A stretch of 64,000 bases of DNA from the NCBI RefSeq assembly GCF_019424165.1, contig NZ_JAHZAA010000007.1:25692-89691 (forward strand), read 5' to 3'. The position numbers were made by a program, and so were the translations under genes. Under the pieces are notes generated by a model, which saw nothing but the letters and a program-made list of their open reading frames with translations, searched no databases and was not told the DNA's origin. The stretch is from Desulfovibrio sp. Lineage in GTDB: Bacteria; Desulfobacterota; Desulfovibrionia; Desulfovibrionales; Desulfovibrionaceae. Shown here piece after piece: positions 36,910-46,272 of the stretch. The first letter of the stretch is position 1; the number at the start of each line of letters is the position of its first letter.

Positions 36910-38958
36910 ATGTCTCAGGAACGGATCACGACACTGTTGAATGAAAATCGCAGCTATCTTCCACCAGAGCACGGCAAGACGTCTGCCTGGGTTTGCGGCC
37001 CGGAAGAGTATAACGCACTATGCCGCCGCGCTCTGGAAGACCCCAATGACTTTTGGGGAGCGCGAGCATCGCAGTTGATCCATTGGTTCAAACGCTGGGA
37101 CAAAGTACTGGAAGCTGATGAAGCAAACCATAAATACCAGTGGTTTACCGGTGGAAAACTCAATGCTTCCTTTAACTGCATCGACAGACACCTGATTTCG
37201 GGCAGACGCAACAAGGCTGCCCTTATCTGGCAAGGCGAAAAAGAAACAGATGTGCGCTGCTACACCTATCAGATGCTTTATACAGAGGTCTGCCGTGTAG
37301 CACATGCCATGAGCTCACTTCGCATACGCAAAGGCGACCATGTTGCCCTGTATATGCCAATGATACCTGAGCTTTTTATTGCCATGCTGGCCTGCGCCCG
37401 CATAGGCGCCATACACACGGCCATCTTTTCCGGCTATGCGGAAGGGGGCGTGCGCAGCCGCATACAGGGCTGCAAGGCGCGCGTGGTCATCACGGCCGAT
37501 GCGGCTGTGCGCGGCGGCAAGTTCAAACCCCTCAAGGCCAACCTTGACCCCATACTGGAAAAATGCCCCTCTGTGGCCCATGTGGTGGTGGTCAGGCATG
37601 CGGGGCTTGAAAACGTCAACATGCAACGCAACCGCGATATCTGGTGGCATGACCTTATTGACGATTTTACCCTTAACCCCGACTTTCCCTGCGAACCTAT
37701 GGATGCCAACGATACGCTCTTTCTGCTGCACACCAGCGGGAGTACGGGCAAGCCCACAGGGGTGATGCATTCCACGGGCGGCTACCTGACCTATGCGGCT
37801 CACACCACACAGTGGTGCTTCGACATGCGCGATGACGACGTATACTGGTGCACAGCCGACGCCGGATGGATTACCGGGCACACCTACGGCGTATACGGTC
37901 CGCTGGCCCTGGGGGCCACCACCCTCATGTTCGAGGGCATACCCACATGGCCCTATCCGGACAGGTACTGGCGCATTGTGGAAAACTTCCGCGTCAACAT
38001 CCTTTATACAGCGCCCACGGTCGTCCGTTCTCTCATGCGGATGAACGAAGCGTGGACAGAGCGTTACGACCTGCGCAGCCTGCGCATTCTCGGCAGCGTG
38101 GGCGAACCCATCAATCCTGAAGCCTGGCACTGGTACCACAAACATATCGGCGGCAGCGAACTGCCCATAGTGGATACGTGGTGGCAGACGGAAACCGGCG
38201 GCGCCATGATCGCTCCCATGCCCTACGCCACAAAGCTCAAACCCGGCTCCGCCTCAAAGCCGCTGCCCGGCATTGACGCCACCGTTATGGGCTCGGCCGC
38301 GCGCGACGGCGAAGAACCCGAGGCAGACTGCAAGGCGGGCCACCTTGTGATCCGTCGCCCTTGGCCGGGCATGATGCAGGGGGTTTTCAATGATGAAGAA
38401 AAGTACCAATCCTACTTTTCGCGCTTCGGCTGCTATTCTTCGGGCGACGCCGCCGAAATCGACCAGGACGGCTACTTCTGGATACTTGGCCGCATTGACG
38501 ATTCCATCAACGTTTCCGGCCACCGCCTTTCCACCGCCGAAATAGAGGCAGTGCTGGCCGCCTGCCCCGAGGTGGGCGAAGCCGCCGTGGTTCCCATGCC
38601 CCACGCCCTTAAGGGAGAAGGCATCTATGTGTACGTGGTCACGCGCGATGAGGTCCCCTGGAGCGCAGACCTGCGCGCCAAGCTGCGCGAGGCCGTGCGC
38701 AGGGATATCGGCGCTCTGGCGACGCCGGAATATATACAGTTTGTGGAGGGCATGCCCAAAACCACATCCGGCAAGATCATACGCCGCATGCTGCGAAAAA
38801 TAGCTGGCGACAGCTACGAGGATATCGGCGACACCACATCGCTGGCCGAACCCGATGTCATACCCAAAATCATCTCCGGCCACCGCAATCTCATGGCCGG
38901 ACGTCATGAAATGGAAGACGCCCCTGAAGGGGAAAAAGCCGTCAAAGCAGACGCCTGA
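36910..38958 (+). CDS. acs: Acetyl-CoA synthetase (AMP-forming)
   Basis: A 682-residue ANL-superfamily enzyme that activates acetate with ATP and CoA. The phosphate loop LLHTSGSTGKPTGVMH, the VDTWWQTETGGAMIAP motif and the C-terminal LGRIDDSINVSGHRLSTAE are diagnostic. The lysine near the C-terminus lies in PKTTSGKIIRRMLRKIAG, the site regulated by acetylation in this family. GGAGG lies 7 bases before ATG 36910, so the earlier ATG at 36889 is rejected. A long leader with two palindromes precedes it and a strong terminator follows, so it is a monocistronic, regulated gene. Confidence 0.96.
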   Translation: MSQERITTLLNENRSYLPPEHGKTSAWVCGPEEYNALCRRALEDPNDFWGARASQLIHWFKRWDKVLEADEANHKYQWFTGGKLNASFNCIDRHLISGRRNKAALIWQGEKETDVRCYTYQMLYTEVCRVAHAMSSLRIRKGDHVALYMPMIPELFIAMLACARIGAIHTAIFSGYAEGGVRSRIQGCKARVVITADAAVRGGKFKPLKANLDPILEKCPSVAHVVVVRHAGLENVNMQRNRDIWWHDLIDDFTLNPDFPCEPMDANDTLFLLHTSGSTGKPTGVMHSTGGYLTYAAHTTQWCFDMRDDDVYWCTADAGWITGHTYGVYGPLALGATTLMFEGIPTWPYPDRYWRIVENFRVNILYTAPTVVRSLMRMNEAWTERYDLRSLRILGSVGEPINPEAWHWYHKHIGGSELPIVDTWWQTETGGAMIAPMPYATKLKPGSASKPLPGIDATVMGSAARDGEEPEADCKAGHLVIRRPWPGMMQGVFNDEEKYQSYFSRFGCYSSGDAAEIDQDGYFWILGRIDDSINVSGHRLSTAEIEAVLAACPEVGEAAVVPMPHALKGEGIYVYVVTRDEVPWSADLRAKLREAVRRDIGALATPEYIQFVEGMPKTTSGKIIRRMLRKIAGDSYEDIGDTTSLAEPDVIPKIISGHRNLMAGRHEMEDAPEGEKAVKADA

Positions 38959-38982
38959 CCGATAATACTGCGATAATACTGC

Positions 38983-39027
38983 AAAGATCTGAGGCCGGAA
39001 CGCTGTGCGCTCCGGCCTCAGATCTTT
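38983..39027 (+). terminator. Terminator after acs
   Basis: AAAGATCTGAGGCCGGA and TCCGGCCTCAGATCTTT form a perfect 17-bp stem with an 11-base loop. Being symmetrical, it could also end the minus-strand gene at 39097. Confidence 0.88.
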
Positions 39028-39096
39028 GGCATGATACTACGGCGCTGCCCTCATATCCGGCAGCACCCGCCTGTTTCAGGCTCCTGGAAAGCAGGC

Positions 39097-39597
39097 CTAC
39101 AGGGCCTTGCCCCCGGCCAGCCCGGACAAAAGACACAGGCTGCCCGCGCCAAGCATGGTGCGTACCTCAAATTTACGCGGGCTGACGCCCATAATCTTGG
39201 TTTTGCTGTTGCCCTTGCCCAAGGCCTGCAAAAAACCGGGAAGGCGCACGTCTCCCAACATGTCTCCGTATCCGCGGCTCTCTTTTTTGCGACCTTTGCC
39301 TTTGCCCTGCGCAGCGGCGAAACGCGCGCGTCTTTCGGCTCTCCGCGCCGCGGCGGCCTCGGCCCTGGGCGTCAGAAGCCCCGGAATTTTTTCTTCCAGC
39401 CGCAGACAGACGGCGGCAAAGTCCGTACCGGAATCCATAATCAGCAGCAAGGATTCCGTACCGGGGCGCACTTCGCAAACGCCCGCCTCATCCAGCAGCA
39501 AGACTCGTGCAGTCTCACGCGCGTCAGCATCGGCCAGAGCCGGATGGCGCAACCGTGCCCTGCCTTCCATCAGATGTGCAACATATGGTCGCTGCAT
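39097..39597 (-). CDS. HMA-like protein next to iron locus
   Basis: A 166-residue protein with an N-terminal HMA-like domain: EGRARLRHPAL resembles DGRVRIRHPAL of the protein at 42913 and the start of the ATPase at 40782. The classical CxxC of HMA domains is absent. A highly basic Arg/Ala/Lys/Gly helix-like segment (about 80-110) follows, and the C-terminus is glycine-rich and hydrophobic. It is divergent from feoA. Probably part of the neighbouring iron-handling locus; exact role unknown. Confidence 0.7.
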   Translation of the reverse strand: MQRPYVAHLMEGRARLRHPALADADARETARVLLLDEAGVCEVRPGTESLLLIMDSGTDFAAVCLRLEEKIPGLLTPRAEAAAARRAERRARFAAAQGKGKGRKKESRGYGDMLGDVRLPGFLQALGKGNSKTKIMGVSPRKFEVRTMLGAGSLCLLSGLAGGKAL

Positions 39598-39807
39598 GCT
39601 CTCTCCTTGGCGAATACGGGGCTTAAGAACTCCGGTTGAAATTGACTTTCTTTTCTCTTGACACGTCTGCCTATTGGGAGCAAGATCGCTGTCAAGCCTG
39701 AAAAAACGCCATATGGCGCAAGCGCCGCATCAGGTTGCGGCATGAGCCTGTGGCCTGAATGGTATTCAGATGCATTACCCGGTAATGCTAAAAAAGAGAG
39801 AACACGC

Positions 39808-40056
39808 ATGAGCCAGATTGTCAATCTGCGTCAGATGCAGGTAGGCCAGAAGGGCAGAATTGCCGCTGTAGAAGCCCTTGGTGAAATGAACCGCCGCATT
39901 CGCGACATGGGGCTCATCCCCGGAACAACAGTTTCTGTCGTCGGGCGGGCTCCCCTCAAAGATCCCGTAGCCCTGCGCCTTTCCGGGGTGACCATTTCCC
40001 TGCGCAACAGCGAAGCGGATTACATCAAGGTTGATCTGACGGCCTCCGGCAACTAA
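39808..40056 (+). CDS. feoA: FeoA-domain protein
   Basis: An 82-residue SH3-like FeoA protein. The conserved MNRRIRDMGLIPGTTVSVVG segment and GVTISLRNSEADYIKV match the family. FeoA supports ferrous iron uptake through FeoB or acts as a regulator domain. No feoB is adjacent; instead the gene heads a locus with a small membrane protein, an atypical P1B ATPase and an HMA-like protein. The start has GAGAG six bases upstream. Confidence 0.93.
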   Translation: MSQIVNLRQMQVGQKGRIAAVEALGEMNRRIRDMGLIPGTTVSVVGRAPLKDPVALRLSGVTISLRNSEADYIKVDLTASGN

Positions 40057-40316
40057 CAGCCATCCCACACGGCGCTTCTGAGAAGCCGGGCCTCCGGTCA
40101 TGCTGTAAAATATGGCTGAAACCGCGCCCGGCGGCTGCGAAGCCCATCGCAAGCGACCGCATTTTTCGGTCGTTTACAGACTTTTCATCGGACTTCTTTT
40201 ATTATACTGTTTTTCTGCCTGCCGTATTTTTCGGCAAGGACACGAGCGATATCCGAGGGGCGGCCACCTGCCCGTCGGGAAATACGGCATAGTGCAAACA
40301 CGTAAAGGAGTTAGTT

Positions 40317-40571
40317 ATGAATAGCGGTTTTAAATGCGGCCTGTGGTTCCTGGGCGGCCTGATCGTCGGCGCTGTAGGTGTTGCTGCCGCAAATCGCGGC
40401 AAGGTCGACTTCAAGCCTTTGGCTACTGACCTTATCAGCCGCGGCATTGACGTCAAAGACGCCCTGCTTACCAAGGTTGAAGCCCTCAAGGAAGATGTGG
40501 AAGACCTCACCGCCGAAGCACGCCTGGCCTCTGAAAAACGCAAGGCCGGCAAGGACGCTGCTGAAGCTTAA
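40317..40571 (+). CDS. Small single-pass glycine-rich membrane protein
   Basis: An 84-residue protein with AAAGGAG before the ATG. Residues of about 8-27 form one Gly-rich transmembrane helix (GLWFLGGLIVGAVGVAAA), with G-x3-G-like spacing that favours helix packing, followed by an amphipathic, highly charged helix like YtxH proteins. It lies between feoA and the P1B ATPase and is likely co-transcribed with the latter. The position suits a FezA-like role in a ferrosome locus, but sequence identity cannot be tested here. Confidence 0.75.
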   Translation: MNSGFKCGLWFLGGLIVGAVGVAAANRGKVDFKPLATDLISRGIDVKDALLTKVEALKEDVEDLTAEARLASEKRKAGKDAAEA

Positions 40572-40781
40572 CGCAATCGGCCTTGCCTCCGGTAAGGCGT
40601 TTGCCCTGCGCGGACTTACGTCCGCGCACTTTATTACTGTTTGACAGAAATACCCGGTCAAAAACGCCCGACGCGCCCCGGCCTGTCCGGCTCCCTTCAG
40701 GCGATGCCGCCCCTTCTTCGGGCGATGGCCACACACCCCGCGGTTTGCAGTCTTTGCTTTATTTATGGAACAGGAGCGCGC

Positions 40782-42935
40782 ATGCGTTTTTATATTGTCC
40801 ATGAGTTGTGTGGCATAGCCACGCCCGATTCCGGCAGAATGCGCGTGCGCGCCTCTTGCCCTCTCAATCCTGCGCAGGCCGAAGCACTGGCAGGAGCCCT
40901 GTCCACCCTGCCCGGCATTATTGTGGCGCGCGTTACACCGCGCCTGGGCAGCCTGCTGTTCTTCTATGAAGACCGGCAAAGCCGCGAGAGCGCCCTGACC
41001 CTGCTCGTGGGCGCCGGCGACGAGCAAAGCCCGCTGGCGCATATGGATACCGCCGATGGCGACGCTCCCGGCCCCGGCGAAGCCACACTTACCGAAGGGC
41101 TTATGCCGGTCTTTCAGTACGTTTTTGTGCGCCCCCTGCTGCCCATGGCCCTGCGCATCGTCAACAGCGTAGTCAGCGCTGTGCCATTTCTTTTCAAGGG
41201 CATACAGGCCGTTCTGCGCGGTGCGCTCAATGTGGATGTGCTCGACGCGGCAGCCATTGGCGCTTCGCTCATCATGCGCGACTTCCGCACGGTGAGCCTG
41301 CTCACCCTGCTGCTTGGCCTGGGCGAAACGCTGGAGTACTGGACCCGCCGCCGCTCCATGGCCACGCTGACCGAAAGCCTCGCCCTTAATGTGGAAAATG
41401 TCTGGCTGCTCGTTGATGGAACGGAAATATCCGTTCCCCTTGCCCAGGTAAAAGAAGACGACCTTGTGGTTGTACGCGACGGCGGCAGCATCCCCGTGGA
41501 CGGCGTGGTGGAAGAAGGCTGCGCGGTAGTCAACCAGTCCTCCATGACAGGAGAGCCGCTCGGCGTCAGAAGGGCGGTGGGAGCGTCTGTTTTTGCAGGC
41601 ACCGTGGTCGAGGAAGGCCGCCTTGTCATCCGTGCCAAGCATGTGGGCGATGGCACGCGCCTGCGCCAGGTTGTCAAATTTATTGAAGAGTCGGAAACGC
41701 TCAAGGCGGGCATACAGGGTAAATACGAACGCCTGGCAGACATGGCCGTACCCTTTACCTTTGGCCTGGCCGCCGTGGTCTGGCTGCTCACGCGGGACTT
41801 CCGCCGCGCGGCCTCTGTGCTGCTTGTGGATTACTCCTGCGCGCTCAAGCTGGCCACGCCGCTGGCGGTGCTGGCATCCATGCGTGAAGGCGCGCGCCAC
41901 GGCATGGCCATCAAGGGCGGACGCTACCTTGAAGCCCTCAATGAGGCCGACACCGTTGTCTTTGACAAAACCGGCACGCTTACCCAGGCCAGCCCCAAGG
42001 TTGTGGAAATCTTTCCCGCACCGGGCTTTGACCGCACCGAAGTTCTGCGCGTCATGGCCTGCCTTGAAGAGCATTTTCCCCACCCCGTGGCGCGCGCCGT
42101 GGTGCGCAAAGCCGATGAGGAAGGGCTTAAACACGAAGAAGAACACGCCCATGTGGAATACCTTGTGGCGCACGGCGTGGCTTCTTCCCTTTACGGCAAA
42201 AAAATGCGCGTGGGCAGTCGCCACTACATCGAGCATGACGAAGGCGTTGACCTCGGCCCCTTGCAGCATAGCATAGAAGAACAGACAGCCATGGGGCGTT
42301 CGCTGCTTTTCATGAGCGAAGACGGCAAGCTCGCGGGCATGGTCTCCATTGAAGACCCCCTGCGTCCGGAAGCCGCGCGCGTTGTGGAAGAGCTTCGCGG
42401 CCTGGGCTTCGGGCGCATACTCATGCTCACCGGAGATGATGAACGCAACGCGCGCGCCGTGGCCGCCAGTGTCGGCATTAACGAGTACCGCTCTCAGGTG
42501 CTGCCCGCAGACAAGGCCCGCATTGTACAAGATCTCACCGATCAGGGCTGCAAGGTGCTCATGGTGGGCGACGGCATCAACGATGCCCCTGCCCTTTCAG
42601 CGTCACATGTGGGCGTTGCCATGAGCGACGGTACAGATCTGGCCCGCGAGGTAGCCAACGTGCTGCTGACCCATCCCAGCCTTGAAGGGATTGTCAATGC
42701 CCGTTTGCTGGGCAGGCGAACCCTGCGGCGCATACACTTCAACTTTGTATCCACGCTGGCGCTCAATAGCGCATTTCTTGTGGGCGGACTTTTCATGATC
42801 ATCGGCCCCGGCGTTTCAGCCCTGCTGCATAATGTCACGACTCTGGGCGTGGCGCTCAACGCCATGCGACCGCATTTGCCCAAAAAGGCCCTTCCGGGCG
42901 AGGAGAGCCATTTTGAACACTCTGCATCTTCTTAA
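40782..42935 (+). CDS. Atypical P1B-type metal ATPase with HMA-like N-terminus (FezB-like)
   Basis: A 717-residue P-type ATPase. An N-terminal HMA-like domain (about 1-85, SGRMRVRASCPL) lacks CxxC. Actuator TGEP sits near 255, the phosphorylated Asp is D395 in DKTGTLT, the nucleotide-domain HP appears in FPHPVARAVV, and MVGDGINDAPAL is the hinge. In the membrane helix normally carrying CPC the sequence is DYSCALKLATP (Y351-S352-C353), outside the Cu+ and Zn2+ groups and consistent with the P1B-6 type linked to iron. AGGAG is five bases from the ATG. It overlaps the next gene. Candidate core of a ferrosome-type iron store. Confidence 0.85.
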   Translation: MRFYIVHELCGIATPDSGRMRVRASCPLNPAQAEALAGALSTLPGIIVARVTPRLGSLLFFYEDRQSRESALTLLVGAGDEQSPLAHMDTADGDAPGPGEATLTEGLMPVFQYVFVRPLLPMALRIVNSVVSAVPFLFKGIQAVLRGALNVDVLDAAAIGASLIMRDFRTVSLLTLLLGLGETLEYWTRRRSMATLTESLALNVENVWLLVDGTEISVPLAQVKEDDLVVVRDGGSIPVDGVVEEGCAVVNQSSMTGEPLGVRRAVGASVFAGTVVEEGRLVIRAKHVGDGTRLRQVVKFIEESETLKAGIQGKYERLADMAVPFTFGLAAVVWLLTRDFRRAASVLLVDYSCALKLATPLAVLASMREGARHGMAIKGGRYLEALNEADTVVFDKTGTLTQASPKVVEIFPAPGFDRTEVLRVMACLEEHFPHPVARAVVRKADEEGLKHEEEHAHVEYLVAHGVASSLYGKKMRVGSRHYIEHDEGVDLGPLQHSIEEQTAMGRSLLFMSEDGKLAGMVSIEDPLRPEAARVVEELRGLGFGRILMLTGDDERNARAVAASVGINEYRSQVLPADKARIVQDLTDQGCKVLMVGDGINDAPALSASHVGVAMSDGTDLAREVANVLLTHPSLEGIVNARLLGRRTLRRIHFNFVSTLALNSAFLVGGLFMIIGPGVSALLHNVTTLGVALNAMRPHLPKKALPGEESHFEHSASS

Positions 42936-43200
42936 ATATGTACGCAGTTTTGTGGACGGAAGAGTGCGCATACGCCACCCCGCCCTCCGCAACGAATCCG
43001 TAGCCGCGCTTGCCGAAGCCCGCATGAAGACCATTGCCGGAGTAAACTCTGTGGAATGCAATCCTGTAAGCGGCTCCGTGCTCATTCTCTATGACAGCAA
43101 GGCCATACCGAAAGAACGGCTTTTTGCCATAGGCGAGGCCTGGGCCGTCTACCTTGATAAAATCAAGGACGGCAAACCGGCGGACGTGCCGGAATTTTAA
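42913..43200 (+). CDS. Small HMA-like protein with TTG start
   Basis: A 95-residue protein beginning at TTG 42913, with AGGAG about 7 bases upstream, inside the last 23 bases of the ATPase gene, so it is translationally coupled. DGRVRIRHPAL followed by MKTIAGVNSVECNPVSGSVL has the beta-alpha-beta pattern of an HMA domain without metal-binding CxxC. It closely matches the motif in the 39097 protein. Likely a partner of the ATPase. A terminator follows 29 bases after the stop. Confidence 0.8.
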   Translation: MNTLHLLKYVRSFVDGRVRIRHPALRNESVAALAEARMKTIAGVNSVECNPVSGSVLILYDSKAIPKERLFAIGEAWAVYLDKIKDGKPADVPEF

Positions 43201-43228
43201 GCCTCCCACACCTCAGACCACACAGACC

Positions 43229-43257
43229 AAAGGCCCCGGAATCGTTCCGGGGCCTTT
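43229..43257 (+). terminator. Terminator of the iron locus
   Basis: AAAGGCCCCGGAA and TTCCGGGGCCTTT form a perfect 13-bp stem with a TCG loop. Confidence 0.9.
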
Positions 43258-43349
43258 GCATATTGCCTGCCTGGCACTGTTCATAAACGGGAGCGTCAAA
43301 GACTCTCGGGCTGTTTGCTGTTTATCCCTGTGCAGCCAGCCATCCAGCT

Positions 43350-44504
43350 TCAAAGATTTGCGGGTCCGCGCACGCCCATGCGCTCCAGCGCATCCAGCAC
43401 GTCGCTCACGGGCAGATTCTCCAGGCAGGTCACCGGCGGTTCGGGATATTCAAAGCCAAGATTCAGATAGGCGCAGGCCCCCGAATGCGGCAGCAGACTT
43501 TGCACCTGCCTGCCCCAGGGGCCCCAGCGGAGAGGATTGGTAGGCCCGTGCAGCCCCACTGTGGGCGCACCGGCAAGAGCCGCCAGATGCATGGTTCCTG
43601 TATTGACCGAAACAGCCGCTGCCGCCCTGGAAAACATCCAGGCAAGCCCGGCAAGCGACAGGTCGCCCGCCAGGGACACGGCGGGACAGTCCGCGTGAGC
43701 CACAAGAAAAGCCGCGTTTCGTGCGGCATCGCCGGGCGCCCCGGTGAGGCAGACCTGAAAGCCGCGCCCGGCCAGTTCCCGGGCCAGAGCCGCCCAGTGG
43801 CCCGAAGGCCATTCCTTGAGCCGGGCATGAATGCCCGACGGCCACATGTGCAGATAAATACGCGGAAGGCGTGCTCCCGCAAGCTCTGCCAGCATGTGAT
43901 CGGCCTTGGCGGCATCCGCTGGCGCCTCAACAGGCAGGGCAAGGCATGGCTCACCCTCCAGATCGTCATACACCGCTTTGCCCAGAGCCAGAAAATTTTC
44001 CACCTCGTGCCTGTCCGCGCAGTGCGGCACCCTGTGCGAGTAACCGTAGGCCCTGCTCTGCCCCGGGGTATCAAAGCCCACGGTGCAGGGCGCTCCTGAC
44101 AGGTTGCTCAGCACAGCCCCGAGCCGGGGCCACTGGCTGCTGTCAAAAAGCATGTCCAGCTTTTTCCCGCGCAGCCAGTCCAGCATGGCCGGAACCTTGC
44201 GCACACCAAAGGAGGCGCTTTCATCAATACCTGGAATCAGCGATGCCGTAGCGGCGTTCCCGCTGGTGGTCAGCAGATAAAAGCGCGCATGGGGGAGACG
44301 CCTGCGCAAGGCCGTAATCAGGGATGACAAAAGCAGCAGGTCGCCAATGGCGCCAAGGCAGAGAAATCCTACCCGCTGCGGTTCGGACGGCATGTTCAGC
44401 CTGGCTGTTCCTGCCACGGCCCGCAGCCCCGCCGTGCAGACGGTCAGCGGGATGCCCGCCCACCGGTCAAGAAAGCGGTTCAATCTGTTACCGCGCTCAC
44501 CCAT
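43350..44504 (-). CDS. Glycosyltransferase family 9 (heptosyltransferase-like)
   Basis: A 384-residue GT-B glycosyltransferase. The N-terminal GFLCLGAIGDLLLLSSLI and the C-terminal VSVNTGTMHLAALAGAPTVGLHGPTNPLRWGP are the ADP-heptose transferase (GT9) motifs. The ATG shares its A with the TGA stop of the upstream sugar transferase (TGATG), with GGGAG eight bases before it, so the longer frame from 44570 is rejected. It probably adds a sugar to LPS core or an exopolysaccharide in the same pathway as its neighbour. Confidence 0.92.
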   Translation of the reverse strand: MGERGNRLNRFLDRWAGIPLTVCTAGLRAVAGTARLNMPSEPQRVGFLCLGAIGDLLLLSSLITALRRRLPHARFYLLTTSGNAATASLIPGIDESASFGVRKVPAMLDWLRGKKLDMLFDSSQWPRLGAVLSNLSGAPCTVGFDTPGQSRAYGYSHRVPHCADRHEVENFLALGKAVYDDLEGEPCLALPVEAPADAAKADHMLAELAGARLPRIYLHMWPSGIHARLKEWPSGHWAALARELAGRGFQVCLTGAPGDAARNAAFLVAHADCPAVSLAGDLSLAGLAWMFSRAAAAVSVNTGTMHLAALAGAPTVGLHGPTNPLRWGPWGRQVQSLLPHSGACAYLNLGFEYPEPPVTCLENLPVSDVLDALERMGVRGPANL

Positions 44505-45904
44505 CAGTAGGCTCCCTGCCCCAGAATAACCACAGGCACGGTTTTGCACAGAATCCACAGATCCATCCATACGGACCAGTTATTAATATAATACTGGTCA
44601 AAATTCACGCGCTCCTCATAGGTGGTGTTATTGCGGCCGGAAACCTGCCACAACCCCGTAATACCGGGCCGTACCATACAGTATTCGTCAAATACAGAGC
44701 CGTATTTTTTCACTTCGCCCCTGACGATGGGGCGCGGCCCCACAAGGCTCATATCGCCCGTCACCACGTTGATGAGCTGCGGCAGTTCGTCAAGGCTGAG
44801 CTTGCGCAGCAAACGGCCCACGCGGGTAATGCGCGGGTCACATTTCAACTTGCGGTCGCAGGCCCATTCTGCGCGCAGGGTGGCATCGCTGCTCAGCATA
44901 TCCTTGAGCACCTTGTCCGCATCACACACCATAGTGCGGAACTTGAATATCCGGATATCCTTGCCGCCCCGCCCGATGCGCGTCTGGCGGTAAAAAACCG
45001 GCCCGGGGCTGTCCAGCTTGATAATAAGGGCAAGAACAGCCCCAAGAGGCAGTAAAAGGGCCGAACCAAGCAGGCACAAGCCGATATCCAGACATCTTTT
45101 GACAAAAAGCCGGCGCTTGTCGCGCAGGTTCTGCCGTACCAGCAGCCCCACGGCATTGCCCAGATCACGCGGCGTCAGCCAGTGGACGCGAAAACTGCCG
45201 CCAAAGGCCGGAACCACAAGGGTACTGCTGAAATACCGGCTGGCCTCGGTAATCACGTCCACATCCTGCGCCTTGCCCACCTTTTGCAACAGCAGGGCCA
45301 TGGCCTTGGGCTGCCGGGAGGAAACAGAGGCAAACAGACGGCGCATCTCCTCCGGGGCTTCGGGCAGATCGTAAATGGCCACCGGGTTGAGCCCCCTGTC
45401 GGGATGACGCTTCAGATAGCGCCACAGCTCGCGCCCTTCGCTGCAATGATCAAAAATAACCAGTGGTTTGCCCCACCAGCGCCGCCGCGCGTAAAGGCGG
45501 CGGCACAAGCTGCGCATGAGCGGCATGCTGAAGAGAGTGGCGGCCCAGCTGCCCATAATGACAATACGCGAATAGGCATCGCCGGTTTTGGACAGAAAAA
45601 GCACTGCCAGAATAATGGCGTACAGAAGGCTTGTCAGTTGAAACAGTGCCTTGAGTTCACGGTGCGGCGCAAGGCTCACTGTCTGGTACAGCCCCAGTCC
45701 GGCTCCCAAAACAGGGCCGAGCAGAAGCATGGGTACAACCCAGTGATACAGTGCGGGATCAAGGCCGCCAAAAGCGGCTCTGCCAAGAAGCACGACAAGA
45801 GCGGTCCCCAGAAGGGCCAGCAGGTCAAACAGACACAGCAGAAATTTCTGGGCGGAAATACCGAAAAGAGAGGCGAGGTAAACCCAGCGCGAGGTTTTTT
45901 TCAT
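44504..45904 (-). CDS. Undecaprenyl-phosphate sugar phosphotransferase (WbaP/RfbP type)
   Basis: A 466-residue polyisoprenyl-phosphate hexose-1-phosphate transferase that starts O-antigen or capsule repeat units. Four or five N-terminal membrane helices, a CoA-binding-like cytosolic domain (about 130-270) and the catalytic C-terminal domain with a further helix (LCLLGSALLLPLGAVLALI) are visible. IKLDSPGPVFYRQTRIGRGG, RLLRKLSLDELPQLINVVTG and MSLVGPRP are signatures. Start chosen at 45904 (MKKTSRW); 45913 and 45997 are in frame. The gene overlaps the GT9 gene by one base. Confidence 0.92.
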   Translation of the reverse strand: MKKTSRWVYLASLFGISAQKFLLCLFDLLALLGTALVVLLGRAAFGGLDPALYHWVVPMLLLGPVLGAGLGLYQTVSLAPHRELKALFQLTSLLYAIILAVLFLSKTGDAYSRIVIMGSWAATLFSMPLMRSLCRRLYARRRWWGKPLVIFDHCSEGRELWRYLKRHPDRGLNPVAIYDLPEAPEEMRRLFASVSSRQPKAMALLLQKVGKAQDVDVITEASRYFSSTLVVPAFGGSFRVHWLTPRDLGNAVGLLVRQNLRDKRRLFVKRCLDIGLCLLGSALLLPLGAVLALIIKLDSPGPVFYRQTRIGRGGKDIRIFKFRTMVCDADKVLKDMLSSDATLRAEWACDRKLKCDPRITRVGRLLRKLSLDELPQLINVVTGDMSLVGPRPIVRGEVKKYGSVFDEYCMVRPGITGLWQVSGRNNTTYEERVNFDQYYINNWSVWMDLWILCKTVPVVILGQGAY

Positions 45905-46272
45905 GGCACCCATCCCGGAAAAAACAGTGCCGCTTGCGCGGCAAAACCACCGGGGTTGATTGTTTTGGTCTGCAACAGGCCTGGAGCATCGCACCATGCT
46001 TTAAACCATATTATTATCCCATATTCGTTCCCTCTGCAAACGGCAAAAAACAATCCATCCCGGTCGGCTTGCGTCACGGCACAGCTTCTGTTAGATAAAA
46101 TCCTTGTTTTGCCGTAGCCAGCGCGGCGGCAGGGCATGCGCCCTGCCTGTGTGCGCTCGCGTACCCCGCGGCCTGAACCACGGGGCGCGTATCCATTTTC
46201 AGCGGCTGCCGCTACTGTTTTCGCGGTCCTGCCGTATAAAGGCCACTGCTATTTCCGAGGGGGAAAACGAGC
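45905..46272. other. Divergent intergenic region
   Basis: About 368 bases between the sugar transferase and the ABC transporter operon. No gene seen; it should contain both promoters. Confidence 0.5.

Noticed and set aside
39658..39686. Promoter TTGACA-17-CAAGAT before feoA
   Set aside because: The -10 box matches too poorly to list as a feature.
40311..42530. 739-residue minus-strand frame opposite the ATPase
   Set aside because: Antisense shadow of a gene with clear P-type ATPase motifs.
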